DNA of 33,192 nt from UBA4644 sp964541085 (GTDB taxonomy: Bacteria; Bacillota; Clostridia; Oscillospirales; Butyricicoccaceae). A program made the translations under genes and the position numbers. The DNA lies in contig CAZIPA010000020.1 in the NCBI GenBank assembly GCA_964541085.1, positions 1 through 33,192 of the forward strand, read 5' to 3'. The stretch's first letter is position 1. The number at the start of each line of letters is the position of its first letter. Positions 16,026-24,543 of the stretch are shown here, piece after piece. The notes beneath the pieces are model-generated. The model saw only the letters and a list, made by a program, of their open reading frames with translations, searched no databases and was not told the origin of the DNA.

Positions 16026-18455
16026 TTACTGGCGGATGGCCGAAGGCTTCCGCTGCCGGGGTACCGGCGGGATGACCTCCGGGGCAGGCTCCCGTGTCTC
16101 GGGCGGCGTGTCTGCCTGATGCAGACCGAATACCGTATCCAGCACCTGATCCATATGCCGCACCAGCACAAAGGAGATGTGCTCCTTCACCAGCGGATCA
16201 ACCTCTTCCAAATCCTTTTGATTTTCCGCAGGAATCAGCACGGTGGCGGCATGATTGCGATAGGCTGCCATGGATTTTTCCCGCAGTCCGCCGATGGGAA
16301 GCACTCTGCCCCGCAGGGTGATCTCACCGGTCATGGCGATATCCTTGGGAACCGGCTTGCCGGTCAGGGCAGAATACACTGCCGTGGCCGTGGTGATACC
16401 GGCAGAGGGGCCGTCCTTGGGCACCGCGCCCTCGGGGAAGTGAATGTGAATGTCCTTTTTGGCGTGGAAATCCTCCGGCAGACCCAGCTGCTGCGCCCGG
16501 CTGCGCAGATAGGTGATGGCCGCATGAGCCGATTCCTTCATCACATCGCCCAGATTGCCTGTGACCTCCAGCTTGCCGGAGCCGGGAACCGCAGCGGCCT
16601 CCACCTCCAGCATTTCTCCGCCGGCAGCCGTCCAGGCAAGACCGTTGACCACACCGGCCTCCGGCGCTTCCAGCGGCTTTTCCGCCGGAATGATGGGCAC
16701 ACCCAGATATTCCGCCAGATTTTTCGTGGTGAAATGCAGGGAACGCTTTCCCGTTTCCGTCATATATTTTGCCGTCTTGCGGCAGAGCTTTGCCAACAGC
16801 CGCTCCAGCGTACGGACACCCGCCTCCCGGGTGTAGCAGGTGATGAGCATTTGCAGCGCATCCTCATCCAGACGGACATTCTGTGCCCGCAGGCCATGTT
16901 TTTTCAGCTGCTTGGGCAGAAGATGCTTCCGGGCGATGCGAATCTTTTCCACATCGGTATAGCCGGGCAGGTCGATGATCTCCATTCTGTCCAGCAGCGG
17001 TGCGGGAATGCTTCCCTTGTCGTTGGCGGTGGTGATAAACAGCACATCGCTGAGATCAAAGGGCAGCTCCACAAAATGATCCCGGAAGGCCGTATTCTGC
17101 TCCGTGTCAAAGACCTCCAGCAGTGCGGAAGCCGGGTCGCCCTTGTAATCGCTGCCCAGCTTGTCGATCTCGTCGATGAGGATCAGGCAGTTCCGGCTGC
17201 CCGCCTGCCGCAGCGCCGATATGATACGGCCGGGCATGGCGCCGATATAGGTTTTCCGGTGGCCTCGAATCTCTGCCTCGTCCCGCACACCGCCCAGACT
17301 CAGCCGGGCATAATCCCGACCCATGCAGCGGGCAATGGAGCGGGCGATGGAGGTTTTGCCCACGCCCGGCGGGCCTGCCAGACAGAGAATCTGTCCCTTG
17401 ACGCTGCCGGTGAGATTTTTCACGGCAAAAAACTCCAGAATGCGCTCCTTCACCTTTTCCAGACCGGTATGATCCTCGTCCAGAATGGCCCGGGCCTTTT
17501 CCAGATCGGTGTTTTCCTTCCGCAGGGTTTCCCAGGGCAGATCCAGACACACATCCAGATAGGTGCGGGAAACGCCGCTTTCCGGAGAGGTGGGCTGCAT
17601 TCTGCCCAGACGGCGGGCTTCCCTGGTCAGCTTGTCCCGCACTTCCTCCGGCAGATTGCGGCTTTCGATTTTTTGCAGATAGTCCTGGGCCTCGGAAAGA
17701 GCGTCCTCGCCCTCTCCCAGCTCCTCGCTGATGACCTTCATCTGCTCCCGCAGATAATAGTCCCGCTGGCCCTTGTCCATGGACTCCTTGACCTTTTCCT
17801 GAATATCCTGTTCCAGACGGAGAATTTCATTCTCCCGGGTCAGGGAGTGGAGCAGCAGGCCCATTCTCCGGCGGGGATCCTGGGTTTCCAGCAGCTGCTG
17901 CTTTTCCTCAAAGGGCATCTGGGTATTCTGGGCGATATAGTCGGCAAGGCTGCCCAGATCTCTGGCCCCCATCACCCGCATGACCACATCGCTGGCCATC
18001 TGCGGAATCAGGGACACATATTCCATGAACAGCTCCTGCGCCTGCCGCAGCAGGGCAAAATCCCGCTTGGTTGCCCGGGATAGCTCCACCTCCGGCAGCA
18101 GCTCGATATCGGCCATCAGGAAGGGTTCTGTCTGGGTCAGCTGCCGCAGCAGGGCCCGATCCTGCCCCTCCACCAGCACACGGATGCTGTCGCCGGGAAT
18201 CTTCAGAATCTGACGCACCTTGCAATAGGTGCCCATGCCGAACAGATCCGCCTCGCCCGGATCGTCCACGGCAATGTCCCGCTGTGTCACCAGAAAGATT
18301 TTCTGGCCGTTTGCCATGGCGTATTCCATGGCCTGTATGGATTTTTGCCGTCCCACATCAAAATGGAACAGCGCACCGGGAAATACAGCAATCCCCCGCA
18401 GCGCCAGCGTCGGTACCTGACTTACGGTTTGATTCACTGCAATGGTTGATTTCAT
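16026..18455 (-). CDS. lon: ATP-dependent Lon protease
   Basis: An 809-residue LonA-type protease that unfolds and degrades damaged and regulatory proteins. The N-terminal substrate-binding domain (TLALRGIAVFPGALFHFDVG) is followed by a coiled-coil region, an AAA+ module with Walker A GPPGVGKTS (361-369) and Walker B LILIDEID (424-431), and a C-terminal protease domain with the Ser-Lys dyad S684 (KDGPSAG) and K727 (GGLREKS). The last ~30 residues are Pro/Glu-rich. AGGAGG precedes the ATG. It heads the long minus-strand run and has a recognisable promoter. I saw no CIRCE operator. Confidence 0.97.
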   Translation of the reverse strand: MKSTIAVNQTVSQVPTLALRGIAVFPGALFHFDVGRQKSIQAMEYAMANGQKIFLVTQRDIAVDDPGEADLFGMGTYCKVRQILKIPGDSIRVLVEGQDRALLRQLTQTEPFLMADIELLPEVELSRATKRDFALLRQAQELFMEYVSLIPQMASDVVMRVMGARDLGSLADYIAQNTQMPFEEKQQLLETQDPRRRMGLLLHSLTRENEILRLEQDIQEKVKESMDKGQRDYYLREQMKVISEELGEGEDALSEAQDYLQKIESRNLPEEVRDKLTREARRLGRMQPTSPESGVSRTYLDVCLDLPWETLRKENTDLEKARAILDEDHTGLEKVKERILEFFAVKNLTGSVKGQILCLAGPPGVGKTSIARSIARCMGRDYARLSLGGVRDEAEIRGHRKTYIGAMPGRIISALRQAGSRNCLILIDEIDKLGSDYKGDPASALLEVFDTEQNTAFRDHFVELPFDLSDVLFITTANDKGSIPAPLLDRMEIIDLPGYTDVEKIRIARKHLLPKQLKKHGLRAQNVRLDEDALQMLITCYTREAGVRTLERLLAKLCRKTAKYMTETGKRSLHFTTKNLAEYLGVPIIPAEKPLEAPEAGVVNGLAWTAAGGEMLEVEAAAVPGSGKLEVTGNLGDVMKESAHAAITYLRSRAQQLGLPEDFHAKKDIHIHFPEGAVPKDGPSAGITTATAVYSALTGKPVPKDIAMTGEITLRGRVLPIGGLREKSMAAYRNHAATVLIPAENQKDLEEVDPLVKEHISFVLVRHMDQVLDTVFGLHQADTPPETREPAPEVIPPVPRQRKPSAIRQ

Positions 18456-18503
18456 GTGTTTCCTCCTATGGAAATGACCGTTTGGACATACTTCGATTCT
18501 TAT

Positions 18504-18532
18504 AGTTTAACACAGAGGCCCTGATATTGCAA
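18504..18532 (-). promoter_or_regulatory. Putative lon promoter
   Basis: Minus strand: TTGCAA (18532-18527), 17-base spacer, TAAACT (18509-18504), about 50 bases upstream of the lon start. An overlapping TATAAG a few bases further on is an alternative -10. It probably drives lon and much of the downstream run. Confidence 0.6.
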
Positions 18533-18658
18533 GCGATTTCCAGCCGTCATGAAAAGTTTGCATTTCCATCTTCTGCCCCGGGCCGGAACCAAACGGCCTT
18601 TGGAAGAATAGATTGATAGTGAAGATGCTCTTCAAATCTAATCAGGAGGTTTTAGCAT

Positions 18659-19573
18659 ATGCCTGAAAGAGTTTCCCCCGGCCCGCTCCGCGGCAATCCG
18701 CCGCCCCGGGAGGCCGTTTGCATCCATACCAGAAAAGTCTATGATTCCTGCCGTGACAAGGAATGCCTGCAGGATCTGCGCGTGTATCTCACGGCATCCT
18801 CTCAGGCCATTCTGGAAAGTGCCATCAATGTGAAGCCCCAAAGCGCAAAGCTTCTCTGGACCTACATTGATGTGGAGCCCATCAGCTACAACCGGGGCTT
18901 TTATACGGTGGATGTGAAATACTTCTACCGGGTGGACTGTGACGCATTTTCCGGCGTGGGCCGTCCCCGGCAGATTCACGGTCTGGCTACCTATGACAAG
19001 CGCACCGTTCTCTTCGGCAGTGAGGGCAGCGCCCGAATCTTCAGCTCGGATTATGCCGCCAACGCCCAGGACATCCAGAACATCGAGCGCACCAATCTGC
19101 CGGTGGCGGTAGTGGAGGTGGTGGACCCGGTGTGTCTGGGCTGCAAGATGGTGGACAGCTGCTGTGACAGCTGCTCCGGCACGGCATCCGCATCGGACAT
19201 TCCCGCCGATATTTGCAGCTGCTTTGACGAGGATCTGGTGATCTCCTCCGAGGGGCGGCAGCTGTTCGCCACGCTGGGACAGTTCAGCATCATCAAGCTG
19301 GAGCGCAGCATTCAGCTGCTGATGCCCGCCTATGATTTCTGTATGCCCCAGAAGGAATGTGCCGGCAATCCCGATGATCCCTGCGCACTGTTCCAGAACT
19401 TTCAGTTCCCGGTGGATGAGTTTTTCCCGCCCAAGGTCAGCGATTTTGTCCAGACGCCCCCGCCGCCCGCAGGCTCCGGCGGCTCCGGCTGCGGCTGCTC
19501 CGGCAATGCCCAGACCCCTCCCGCCTCCGGCTGTACCGGCTGCGGCAGCGGCAATCTCTCCCGCCGCAGGTAA
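18659..19573 (+). CDS. Cysteine-rich protein of unknown function
   Basis: A 304-residue protein I cannot assign. It has no signal peptide or membrane helix. Residues 20-40 read VCIHTRKVYDSCRDKECLQDL; a beta-rich core follows (LLWTYIDVEPISYNRGFYTVDVKYFYRV, key W-T-Y-I-D and R-G-F-Y-T-V-D), then GRPRQIHGLATYDKRTVLFGSEGSARIFSS. The second half is cysteine-dense (VCLGCKMVDSCCDSC, ICSCF), and the tail is a Gly/Ser/Pro/Cys segment (CGCSG, CTGCG) ending in SRRR. I count about 18 cysteines. Cysteine-rich, signal-less proteins in spore-formers are often coat or exosporium proteins, which is only inference here. CAGGAGG supports the ATG. It is a lone gene with its own terminator. Confidence 0.8.
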   Translation: MPERVSPGPLRGNPPPREAVCIHTRKVYDSCRDKECLQDLRVYLTASSQAILESAINVKPQSAKLLWTYIDVEPISYNRGFYTVDVKYFYRVDCDAFSGVGRPRQIHGLATYDKRTVLFGSEGSARIFSSDYAANAQDIQNIERTNLPVAVVEVVDPVCLGCKMVDSCCDSCSGTASASDIPADICSCFDEDLVISSEGRQLFATLGQFSIIKLERSIQLLMPAYDFCMPQKECAGNPDDPCALFQNFQFPVDEFFPPKVSDFVQTPPPPAGSGGSGCGCSGNAQTPPASGCTGCGSGNLSRRR

Positions 19574-19596
19574 TCCCACCCCCTTTCCCCGCCAGC

Positions 19597-19630
19597 AGGA
19601 CACTGTTTTCCGGCAGTGTCCTTTTTCTTT
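19597..19630 (+). terminator. Terminator of the cysteine-rich gene
   Basis: AGGACACTG (19597-19605) pairs with CAGTGTCCT (19614-19622) over an 8-base loop, followed by TTTTTCTTT. Confidence 0.9.
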
Positions 19631-19650
19631 GGAAAGCCCTGCGATTTTAT

Positions 19651-19679
19651 TTGACAAGCGGCAGGAATGATAGTAAAAT
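19651..19679 (+). promoter_or_regulatory. Sigma-A promoter of typA
   Basis: TTGACA (19651-19656), 17-base spacer, TAAAAT (19674-19679), about 40 bases before the typA ATG. Confidence 0.9.
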
Positions 19680-19719
19680 AAGTTGTTCGAATATTTTACC
19701 GTTTTTGGGGGGCTGAATT

Positions 19720-21555
19720 ATGATCCGGAATGATCTGCGCAATATCGCCATTATCGCCCATGTTGACCACGGCAAAACCACGCTGGTGGACGAAATGCTG
19801 AAGCAGGGCGGCGTCTATCGGGAAAATCAGGCTGTGGTGGAGCGTGTGATGGACTCCAACGATCTGGAGCGGGAACGGGGCATCACCATTCTGGCCAAAA
19901 ATACCGCCGTTCATTACAAGGGCACGAAAATCAACATCGTGGACACGCCGGGCCATGCGGACTTTGGCGGCGAGGTTGAGCGTATTCTGAAGATGGTCAA
20001 CGGCGTCATTCTGCTGGTGGATGCGGCGGAAGGCCCCATGCCTCAGACCCGCTTTGTGCTGAGCAAGGCGCTGGAGCTGGGTCATCGGGTGATTGTGGTG
20101 GTCAACAAGATCGACCGCCCCGACCAGCGTATCCATGAGGTGGTGGACGAGGTTCTGGAGCTGCTGCTGGATCTGAACGCCACGGAGGATCAGTTTGATT
20201 CTCCCATGCTGTTCTGCTCGGGCAGAAACGGCACGGCCTCCTATTCTCCCGACTCTGCCGGTGTGGATCTCCAGCCGCTGTTTGACACTATCCTGGAGTA
20301 CATTCCCGGTCCTGATGTGGATACGGAAGCACCCTTCCAGATGCTGGTTTCCTCCATCGACTACAACGAGTTTGTGGGCCGCATTGCCATCGGACGCATC
20401 GAGCGGGGTGAGCTGAAGCAGAATCAGGAGATCGTGGTGTGCAACTATCACGACCCGGCACAGGTGAGCAAAAAGTGCCGTGCCGTCTCCATTTATACCT
20501 TTGATGGACTGAACCGCACGCCGGTGACCTCCGCCTCCGCAGGCAATATTATCGCTCTCAGCGGCATTGGTGAGATCACCATCGGTGATACCATCTGTGA
20601 ACCGACGCAGGTGGAGCCGCTGCCCTTTGTGAAGATTTCCGCACCCACCATCGAAATGACCTTCTCCGTCAACGACAGCCCCTATGCAGGCAAGGACGGC
20701 AAATTCGTCACCTCCCGTCAGCTGCGGGAGCGTCTGTTCCGGGAAACGCTGAAGGATGTGTCCCTGCGGGTTTCCGAGATTGAGGATTCCACCGACAGCT
20801 TTAATGTGGCGGGCCGGGGCGAAATGCATCTGTCCATTCTCATTGAGACCATGCGCCGGGAGGGCTATGAGTTTTCCGTGTCCCCCGCCCGTGTGCTGTA
20901 TCGGGATATTGACGGCGTTCGCTGCGAGCCCATCGAGCGGCTGGTGGTGGATGTGCCCCAGGAAAGCGTGGGCTCTGTCATTGAAAAAATCGGCTCCCGC
21001 AAGGGTGAAATGCTGGAAATGGTGCCTGTGGGCAGCCGCATGAAGGTGGAGTTTCTGGTGCCCTCCCGGGGTCTGTTCGGCTATCGCAACGAATTTCTCA
21101 CCGATACCAAGGGCGAAGGCATTATGGCCTCGGTGTTTGATTCCTATGCGCCCTTCAAGGGAGAGGTCTCCCGCCGCAGCACCGGCTCGCTGGTGTCCTT
21201 TGAAACCGGCGAAAGCGTGGCCTACGGTCTGTTCAATGCCCAGGATCGGGGTGCTCTGTTCATCGGCCCCGGCGTTGCCGTTTACGAGGGCATGGTGGTC
21301 GGCATGACCCCCAAGGCCGAGGATATCATCGTCAATGTGTGCAAGCGCAAGCAGCTGACCAATATGCGTGCCGCCGGTTCGGATGAGGCCCTGCGGCTGA
21401 CGCCGCCCCGCCAGCTGAGTCTGGAGCAGTGCATGGAGTTTCTGGCAGATGATGAGCTGCTGGAAGTCACGCCCAAGCATCTGCGCATCCGCAAGCGCAT
21501 CCTCAACGGCCAGCTCCGCATGAAGGACAAGTTCGGCGGCAAAAATCGCTGCTGA
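19720..21555 (+). CDS. typA: Ribosome-associated translational GTPase TypA/BipA
   Basis: A 611-residue translational GTPase related to EF-G that acts on ribosomes in stress and cold adaptation and in 50S assembly. The G1 motif is AHVDHGKTT (13-21), with ERERGITI (switch I), DTPGHADFGGEVER (G3) and NKIDRPDQR (G4). Beta-barrel, domain III and V segments follow, then the TypA-specific C-terminus (RSTGSLVSFETGESVAYGLF; MTPKAEDIIVNVCKRKQLTNMR). Length and end match the family. GGGGGCTGAATT precedes the ATG. It is a single-gene transcript with a strong promoter. Confidence 0.97.
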   Translation: MIRNDLRNIAIIAHVDHGKTTLVDEMLKQGGVYRENQAVVERVMDSNDLERERGITILAKNTAVHYKGTKINIVDTPGHADFGGEVERILKMVNGVILLVDAAEGPMPQTRFVLSKALELGHRVIVVVNKIDRPDQRIHEVVDEVLELLLDLNATEDQFDSPMLFCSGRNGTASYSPDSAGVDLQPLFDTILEYIPGPDVDTEAPFQMLVSSIDYNEFVGRIAIGRIERGELKQNQEIVVCNYHDPAQVSKKCRAVSIYTFDGLNRTPVTSASAGNIIALSGIGEITIGDTICEPTQVEPLPFVKISAPTIEMTFSVNDSPYAGKDGKFVTSRQLRERLFRETLKDVSLRVSEIEDSTDSFNVAGRGEMHLSILIETMRREGYEFSVSPARVLYRDIDGVRCEPIERLVVDVPQESVGSVIEKIGSRKGEMLEMVPVGSRMKVEFLVPSRGLFGYRNEFLTDTKGEGIMASVFDSYAPFKGEVSRRSTGSLVSFETGESVAYGLFNAQDRGALFIGPGVAVYEGMVVGMTPKAEDIIVNVCKRKQLTNMRAAGSDEALRLTPPRQLSLEQCMEFLADDELLEVTPKHLRIRKRILNGQLRMKDKFGGKNRC

Positions 21556-21575
21556 GGCTGTAGAGGAAACGAAAA

Positions 21576-21604
21576 AGGCAGAGAACCCCTCGGGGCTCCC
21601 TGCC
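21576..21604 (+). terminator. Probable typA terminator
   Basis: GGCAG...CCCC-TC-GGGG...CTGCC forms an interrupted hairpin 20-50 bases after the typA stop. No strong T-run follows, so the second hairpin near 21635 may do most of the work. Confidence 0.5.
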
Positions 21605-21634
21605 GGTCAGACAGCAATATTGCATTTTTGGAAG

Positions 21635-21665
21635 CAGGCATGATTTCGGTCATGCCTGTTCTTTT
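21635..21665. terminator. Bidirectional terminator between typA and the acetyltransferase
   Basis: CAGGCATGA (21635-21643) pairs with TCATGCCTG (21650-21658) around TTTCGG, followed by TTCTTTTT on the plus strand. The stem includes the stop codon of the convergent acetyltransferase gene. Confidence 0.8.
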
Positions 21666-22183
21666 TGCAGCAGACCATAAAGGTGCAGGTCTGCCCAGTT
21701 GCCCCGGGGATCCTTCACCTGACTCCGCTGAATGCCCTCCGGCTGCATTCCCAGCTTTTTCATCAGCGGCACGGATTTTACGGTGTCGATGGTTTCGGCA
21801 AAGATTTTGTGGGCGTTCCGCTTTTGAAAGGCGTAGTCCATCACGGCTTTGCAGGCTTCCATAGCATAGCCCTGCCGCCAGAAGCTTCGATTGAAAAACC
21901 AGCCCATTTCGTATACGCCTTCTCCCTGCTCACGAAGCAGAATATAGCCGATCACCTTGCCGCTTTCCCGGTGAACCGCCGCCACTGCGCCCCTTTGCTC
22001 CACGCAGAAGGAGGACAGAAAGGCCGCCGTTTTTTCCGGATCGTATGCAGGCTCGCAATGCTCCATGGTTTCCGCATCCCCGAGAATCTCCTGCAAATTC
22101 GCAGCATCCTCCAGGGTGAAATAGCGAATCACCATGCGCGGCGTGTCGCAGAGCGCGAAAGCATCAGAAGTTTTTCTCCACAT
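21650..22183 (-). CDS. GNAT family N-acetyltransferase (RimJ/RimL-like)
   Basis: A 177-residue acetyl-CoA-dependent acetyltransferase. It shows TPRMVIRYFTLEDAANL at the N-terminus, HRESGKVIGYILL, then WFFNRSFWRQGYAMEACKAVMDYAF, the acetyl-CoA binding motif (R-Q-G-Y-A), and a C-terminal MKKLGMQPEGIQRS. The substrate is unknown; relatives modify ribosomal proteins, antibiotics or small molecules. The start is uncertain: the ATG at 22183 keeps the conserved T-x-R-x-x-I-R near the N-terminus but overlaps the upstream gene by 20 bases without a clear ribosome-binding site. An ATG at 22135 would remove part of that motif. Confidence 0.85.
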   Translation of the reverse strand: MWRKTSDAFALCDTPRMVIRYFTLEDAANLQEILGDAETMEHCEPAYDPEKTAAFLSSFCVEQRGAVAAVHRESGKVIGYILLREQGEGVYEMGWFFNRSFWRQGYAMEACKAVMDYAFQKRNAHKIFAETIDTVKSVPLMKKLGMQPEGIQRSQVKDPRGNWADLHLYGLLQKEQA

Positions 22184-22574
22184 AGGCGTTGAATTTTTTG
22201 CTGTCCAGCACATCCCGATAGGTGTTGCGGAAGCGCTTTACCGTCAGGCTGTTCAGCTGAAGAATCTTATAATACTTTGCCACACCGGCCGCCATTCCAA
22301 AGAGCATACAGAAAATGCCGAAGGGTGCGCACCGCAGGGAAAAGCTCACCAGCGCGCCCAGCAGAATCAGGGACAGTACCACACCGGCTGCCGCTTTTTT
22401 GGGGTGCAGCGCCTTGAAATCCGCCTCCTTCAGAATGCCCAGCTGGATCATGGTCCTGGAAAAGTTCTTCTGTACGCCGAATATGGAAATGGCGTTCAGA
22501 ACGCAGGGCACCGCCACGAAAAAGGACAGGGCCGTAATCACAACATAAAGAATCAGTGTGCCAAAATCGTTCAT
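22164..22574 (-). CDS. Small membrane protein of unknown function
   Basis: A 136-residue protein I do not recognise. Three hydrophobic segments are visible: about residues 5-30 (LILYVVITALSFFVAVPCVLNA), 63-80 (AAAGVVLSLILLGALVSF) and 84-100 (APFGIFCMLFGMAAGVA). A basic C-terminal region rich in Lys, Arg and Tyr follows, so the tail is probably cytoplasmic. The ATG at 22574 has GGAGGA upstream; a GTG 15 bases earlier overlaps that site and is less likely. The acetyltransferase gene overlaps its 3' end, and both share a strong promoter. Confidence 0.7.
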   Translation of the reverse strand: MNDFGTLILYVVITALSFFVAVPCVLNAISIFGVQKNFSRTMIQLGILKEADFKALHPKKAAAGVVLSLILLGALVSFSLRCAPFGIFCMLFGMAAGVAKYYKILQLNSLTVKRFRNTYRDVLDSKKFNAYVEKNF

Positions 22575-22603
22575 AGGGTTCTCCTCCACAGCTTGATAGG
22601 AGA

Positions 22604-22632
22604 ATTATACTATAGCTCTGTGAATTTTGCAA
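22604..22632 (-). promoter_or_regulatory. Promoter of the membrane protein-acetyltransferase pair
   Basis: Minus strand: TTGCAA (22632-22627), 17-base spacer, TATAAT (22609-22604), about 30 bases upstream of the start and just beyond the end of the S1 gene. Confidence 0.85.
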
Positions 22633-22641
22633 CAATTTCCA

Positions 22642-23565
22642 TCAAAATTGTTCTGCCGGACAAAAATCCGTCTCGATGCAATGGTCTGCGCAGCAGGCGG
22701 GCTGATACTGCCACCGTCGGAGAATGCCCTCATGGAGATAATAATCCTCCGGTGTGATCCAGCGGATGCCGCTGCCCGGGGCCGCCTCCAGAATGCTCAG
22801 CTTGATTTTCATGCGGCTTTTCTGGATGGATTTGATGAAAACGGCGGTGTCCATTCCCACCGTCAGCTCCCGGCTGCTTTCCGCCAGACCGGAAAGATTC
22901 GGGGTCAGCTCGATGAACACGCCGTAGCTCTCCACCCCACGGATGATGCCGCGCACGGCGCTTCCCGTTTGCAGCAGCGCCGCATTTTCCTCCCAGGTGC
23001 CCAAAAGCTCCCGATGGGTCAGCCACACCCGCCCGTTGGAACGGTCACAGCGCAGCACCACGGCATAAATATCCTGTCCGGTATGAAAGCGCTGGGCGGT
23101 GGTGCGAATGCGGGATACGGAGACATTTTCCACCCCGATCATGGAAACCAGACCGCAGCCCATATCCACAAAGGCGCCGAACTGCTCCAGATGGGTCACC
23201 CGGGCCCGGATGATCTCTCCCGGCTGCAAATACTCCAGCAGATAGCGCTGGGCTTCCTCCTGCATGGCCCGGCGGGACAGCTGCCAGAGGCCGTCTTTTT
23301 TCCCCAGTACCTGAAAGCACACCGGCTTGCCCACCCGGGACAGAATGGCAATATCCCGCAGCTTTCCCTCTCCCGCGCCCAATCCGGCCTCGGCATAGGG
23401 AATGATTCCCTTTTCCCGGCCCATGCGCACATGAAGATTCCGTCCCTCATCGCACATGGTAGCGATGCCTTCCACCCGCTGGCCGGTATGAACCGCCCGC
23501 TCCAGCAGCTCCTCCCCCTCTGCCGTTTTTCCATAGCCCTCCGGCAAATAGATACCCTGCGGCAT
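22642..23565 (-). CDS. S1 RNA-binding domain protein (three S1-like repeats)
   Basis: A 307-residue cytoplasmic protein built of S1/OB repeats. A degenerate one is at about 27-90 (GQRVEGIATMCDEGRNLHVRM) and two clear ones at about 125-195 (GEIIRARVTHLEQFGAFVDMG) and 210-275 (GSAVRGIIRGVESYGVFIEL). A unique tail ends in several cysteines and His (CCADHCIETDFCPAEQF). It resembles ribosomal protein S1 but is shorter, so a role in RNA binding or translation is likely; the target is unknown. The ATG at 23565 has GGGAGGAC upstream. It is divergent from the uridine phosphorylase gene. Confidence 0.85.
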   Translation of the reverse strand: MPQGIYLPEGYGKTAEGEELLERAVHTGQRVEGIATMCDEGRNLHVRMGREKGIIPYAEAGLGAGEGKLRDIAILSRVGKPVCFQVLGKKDGLWQLSRRAMQEEAQRYLLEYLQPGEIIRARVTHLEQFGAFVDMGCGLVSMIGVENVSVSRIRTTAQRFHTGQDIYAVVLRCDRSNGRVWLTHRELLGTWEENAALLQTGSAVRGIIRGVESYGVFIELTPNLSGLAESSRELTVGMDTAVFIKSIQKSRMKIKLSILEAAPGSGIRWITPEDYYLHEGILRRWQYQPACCADHCIETDFCPAEQF

Positions 23566-23615
23566 ACAATGTCCTCCCTTTTCGGTTTCTGCTTTCACTA
23601 TATGCGGCAATTCCG

Positions 23616-23636
23616 GGGATTTGCCTTGCAAATCCC
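23616..23636. promoter_or_regulatory. Palindrome between the S1 and udp genes (possible operator)
   Basis: A perfect inverted repeat GGGATTTGC-CTT-GCAAATCCC, 21 bp in all, overlapping the -35 hexamer of the udp promoter (23626-23631) and lying between the two divergent starts. A dimeric regulator could bind here and affect one or both genes. Confidence 0.5.
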
Positions 23637-23653
23637 GTTTTTTCCGGTATAAT
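23626..23653 (+). promoter_or_regulatory. Promoter of udp
   Basis: TTGCAA (23626-23631), 16-base spacer, TATAAT (23648-23653). The ATG is about 50 bases downstream with TAGGAGGAAC as ribosome-binding site. Confidence 0.8.
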
Positions 23654-23704
23654 GAAGATACAGAGTTATCAGCCATACAAGGCATTGTCTTAGGAGGAAC
23701 GATC

Positions 23705-24478
23705 ATGTTTGTAGAAGGAAAACAGATGCACATTGCGCTGCAAAAGGGCGATGTGGGCCGATATGTCATTCTGCCCGGTGATCCGGGCCGCTGTGAGCGG
23801 ATCGCCCGCTATTTTGACAATCCCCGGTTTGTGGCCTCCAACCGGGAGTTTACCACCTATACCGGTACGCTGCTGGGAGAAAAGGTCAGTGTCTGCTCCA
23901 CCGGCATCGGCGGCCCCAGCACGGCCATTGCGGTGGAGGAGCTGGTGGAATGCGGTGCGGATACGCTGATCCGTCTGGGCACCTGCGGCGGCATTGATCT
24001 GAAGGTGCAGGGCGGCGATATGGTCATTGCCACCGGCGCAATCCGGCAGGACGGCACTTCGCAGGAATATCTGCCGCTGGAGTTTCCCGCGGTTCCGGAT
24101 TTTGCTGTGACCTGTGCCCTGCATGATGCGGCTGTGGCTGCCGGCCGTCGGGTGCATACCGGCGTGGTGCAGGCCAAGGATTCCTTCTATGGTCAGCATC
24201 GGCCTCAGGTCATGCCCACCGCACAAAAGCTGCAATATCAGTGGAATGCCTGGAAGCAGGGCGGTGCGCTGGCCTCGGAGATGGAGAGCGGGACGCTGTT
24301 CACCGTGTCCTCCTTCCTGAAGGTGCGCTCCGGCGCAGCCTTCCATGTGATCTGGAATCAGGAGCGGCGGGATGCCGGTCTGGACGATGTCCGCTGCCCG
24401 GATATGGAGCCGCTGCTGGAGACGGTGGCAGAAGCGCTGAAGCTGCTGATCCTGCGGGATCGGGAGCAGGCAAAATAA
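23705..24478 (+). CDS. udp: Uridine phosphorylase
   Basis: A 257-residue nucleoside phosphorylase of the NP-I family, splitting uridine with phosphate into uracil and ribose-1-phosphate for pyrimidine salvage. The phosphate-binding VILPGDPGRCERIA, the NP-I signature STGIGGPSTAIAVEEL, LIRLGTCGGI, LEFPAV, KDSFYGQH and the ribose-binding EMES stretch match Udp rather than PNP. Length agrees with the family. The ATG at 23705 follows TAGGAGG at proper spacing. It is a single gene with its own promoter and terminator; the palindrome at its -35 suggests repression. Confidence 0.9.
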   Translation: MFVEGKQMHIALQKGDVGRYVILPGDPGRCERIARYFDNPRFVASNREFTTYTGTLLGEKVSVCSTGIGGPSTAIAVEELVECGADTLIRLGTCGGIDLKVQGGDMVIATGAIRQDGTSQEYLPLEFPAVPDFAVTCALHDAAVAAGRRVHTGVVQAKDSFYGQHRPQVMPTAQKLQYQWNAWKQGGALASEMESGTLFTVSSFLKVRSGAAFHVIWNQERRDAGLDDVRCPDMEPLLETVAEALKLLILRDREQAK

Positions 24479-24497
24479 ATATCAGAGAAAACAGAAG

Positions 24498-24533
24498 GGC
24501 CCGCATTCACACGGAATGCGGGCCTTAATTGTT
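24498..24533. terminator. Bidirectional terminator between udp and the HtrA-like gene
   Basis: A perfect 11-bp stem, GGCCCGCATTC / GAATGCGGGCC, with an ACACG loop, then TTAATTGTT. The T-run is weak, but the position between convergent genes supports the call. Confidence 0.8.
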
Positions 24534-24543
24534 GATTTGCTTG

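Noticed and set aside
19696..21480. A 594-codon minus-strand open frame
   Set aside because: It is a shadow of typA; the His- and Gly-rich composition is that of a reversed GC-rich gene.
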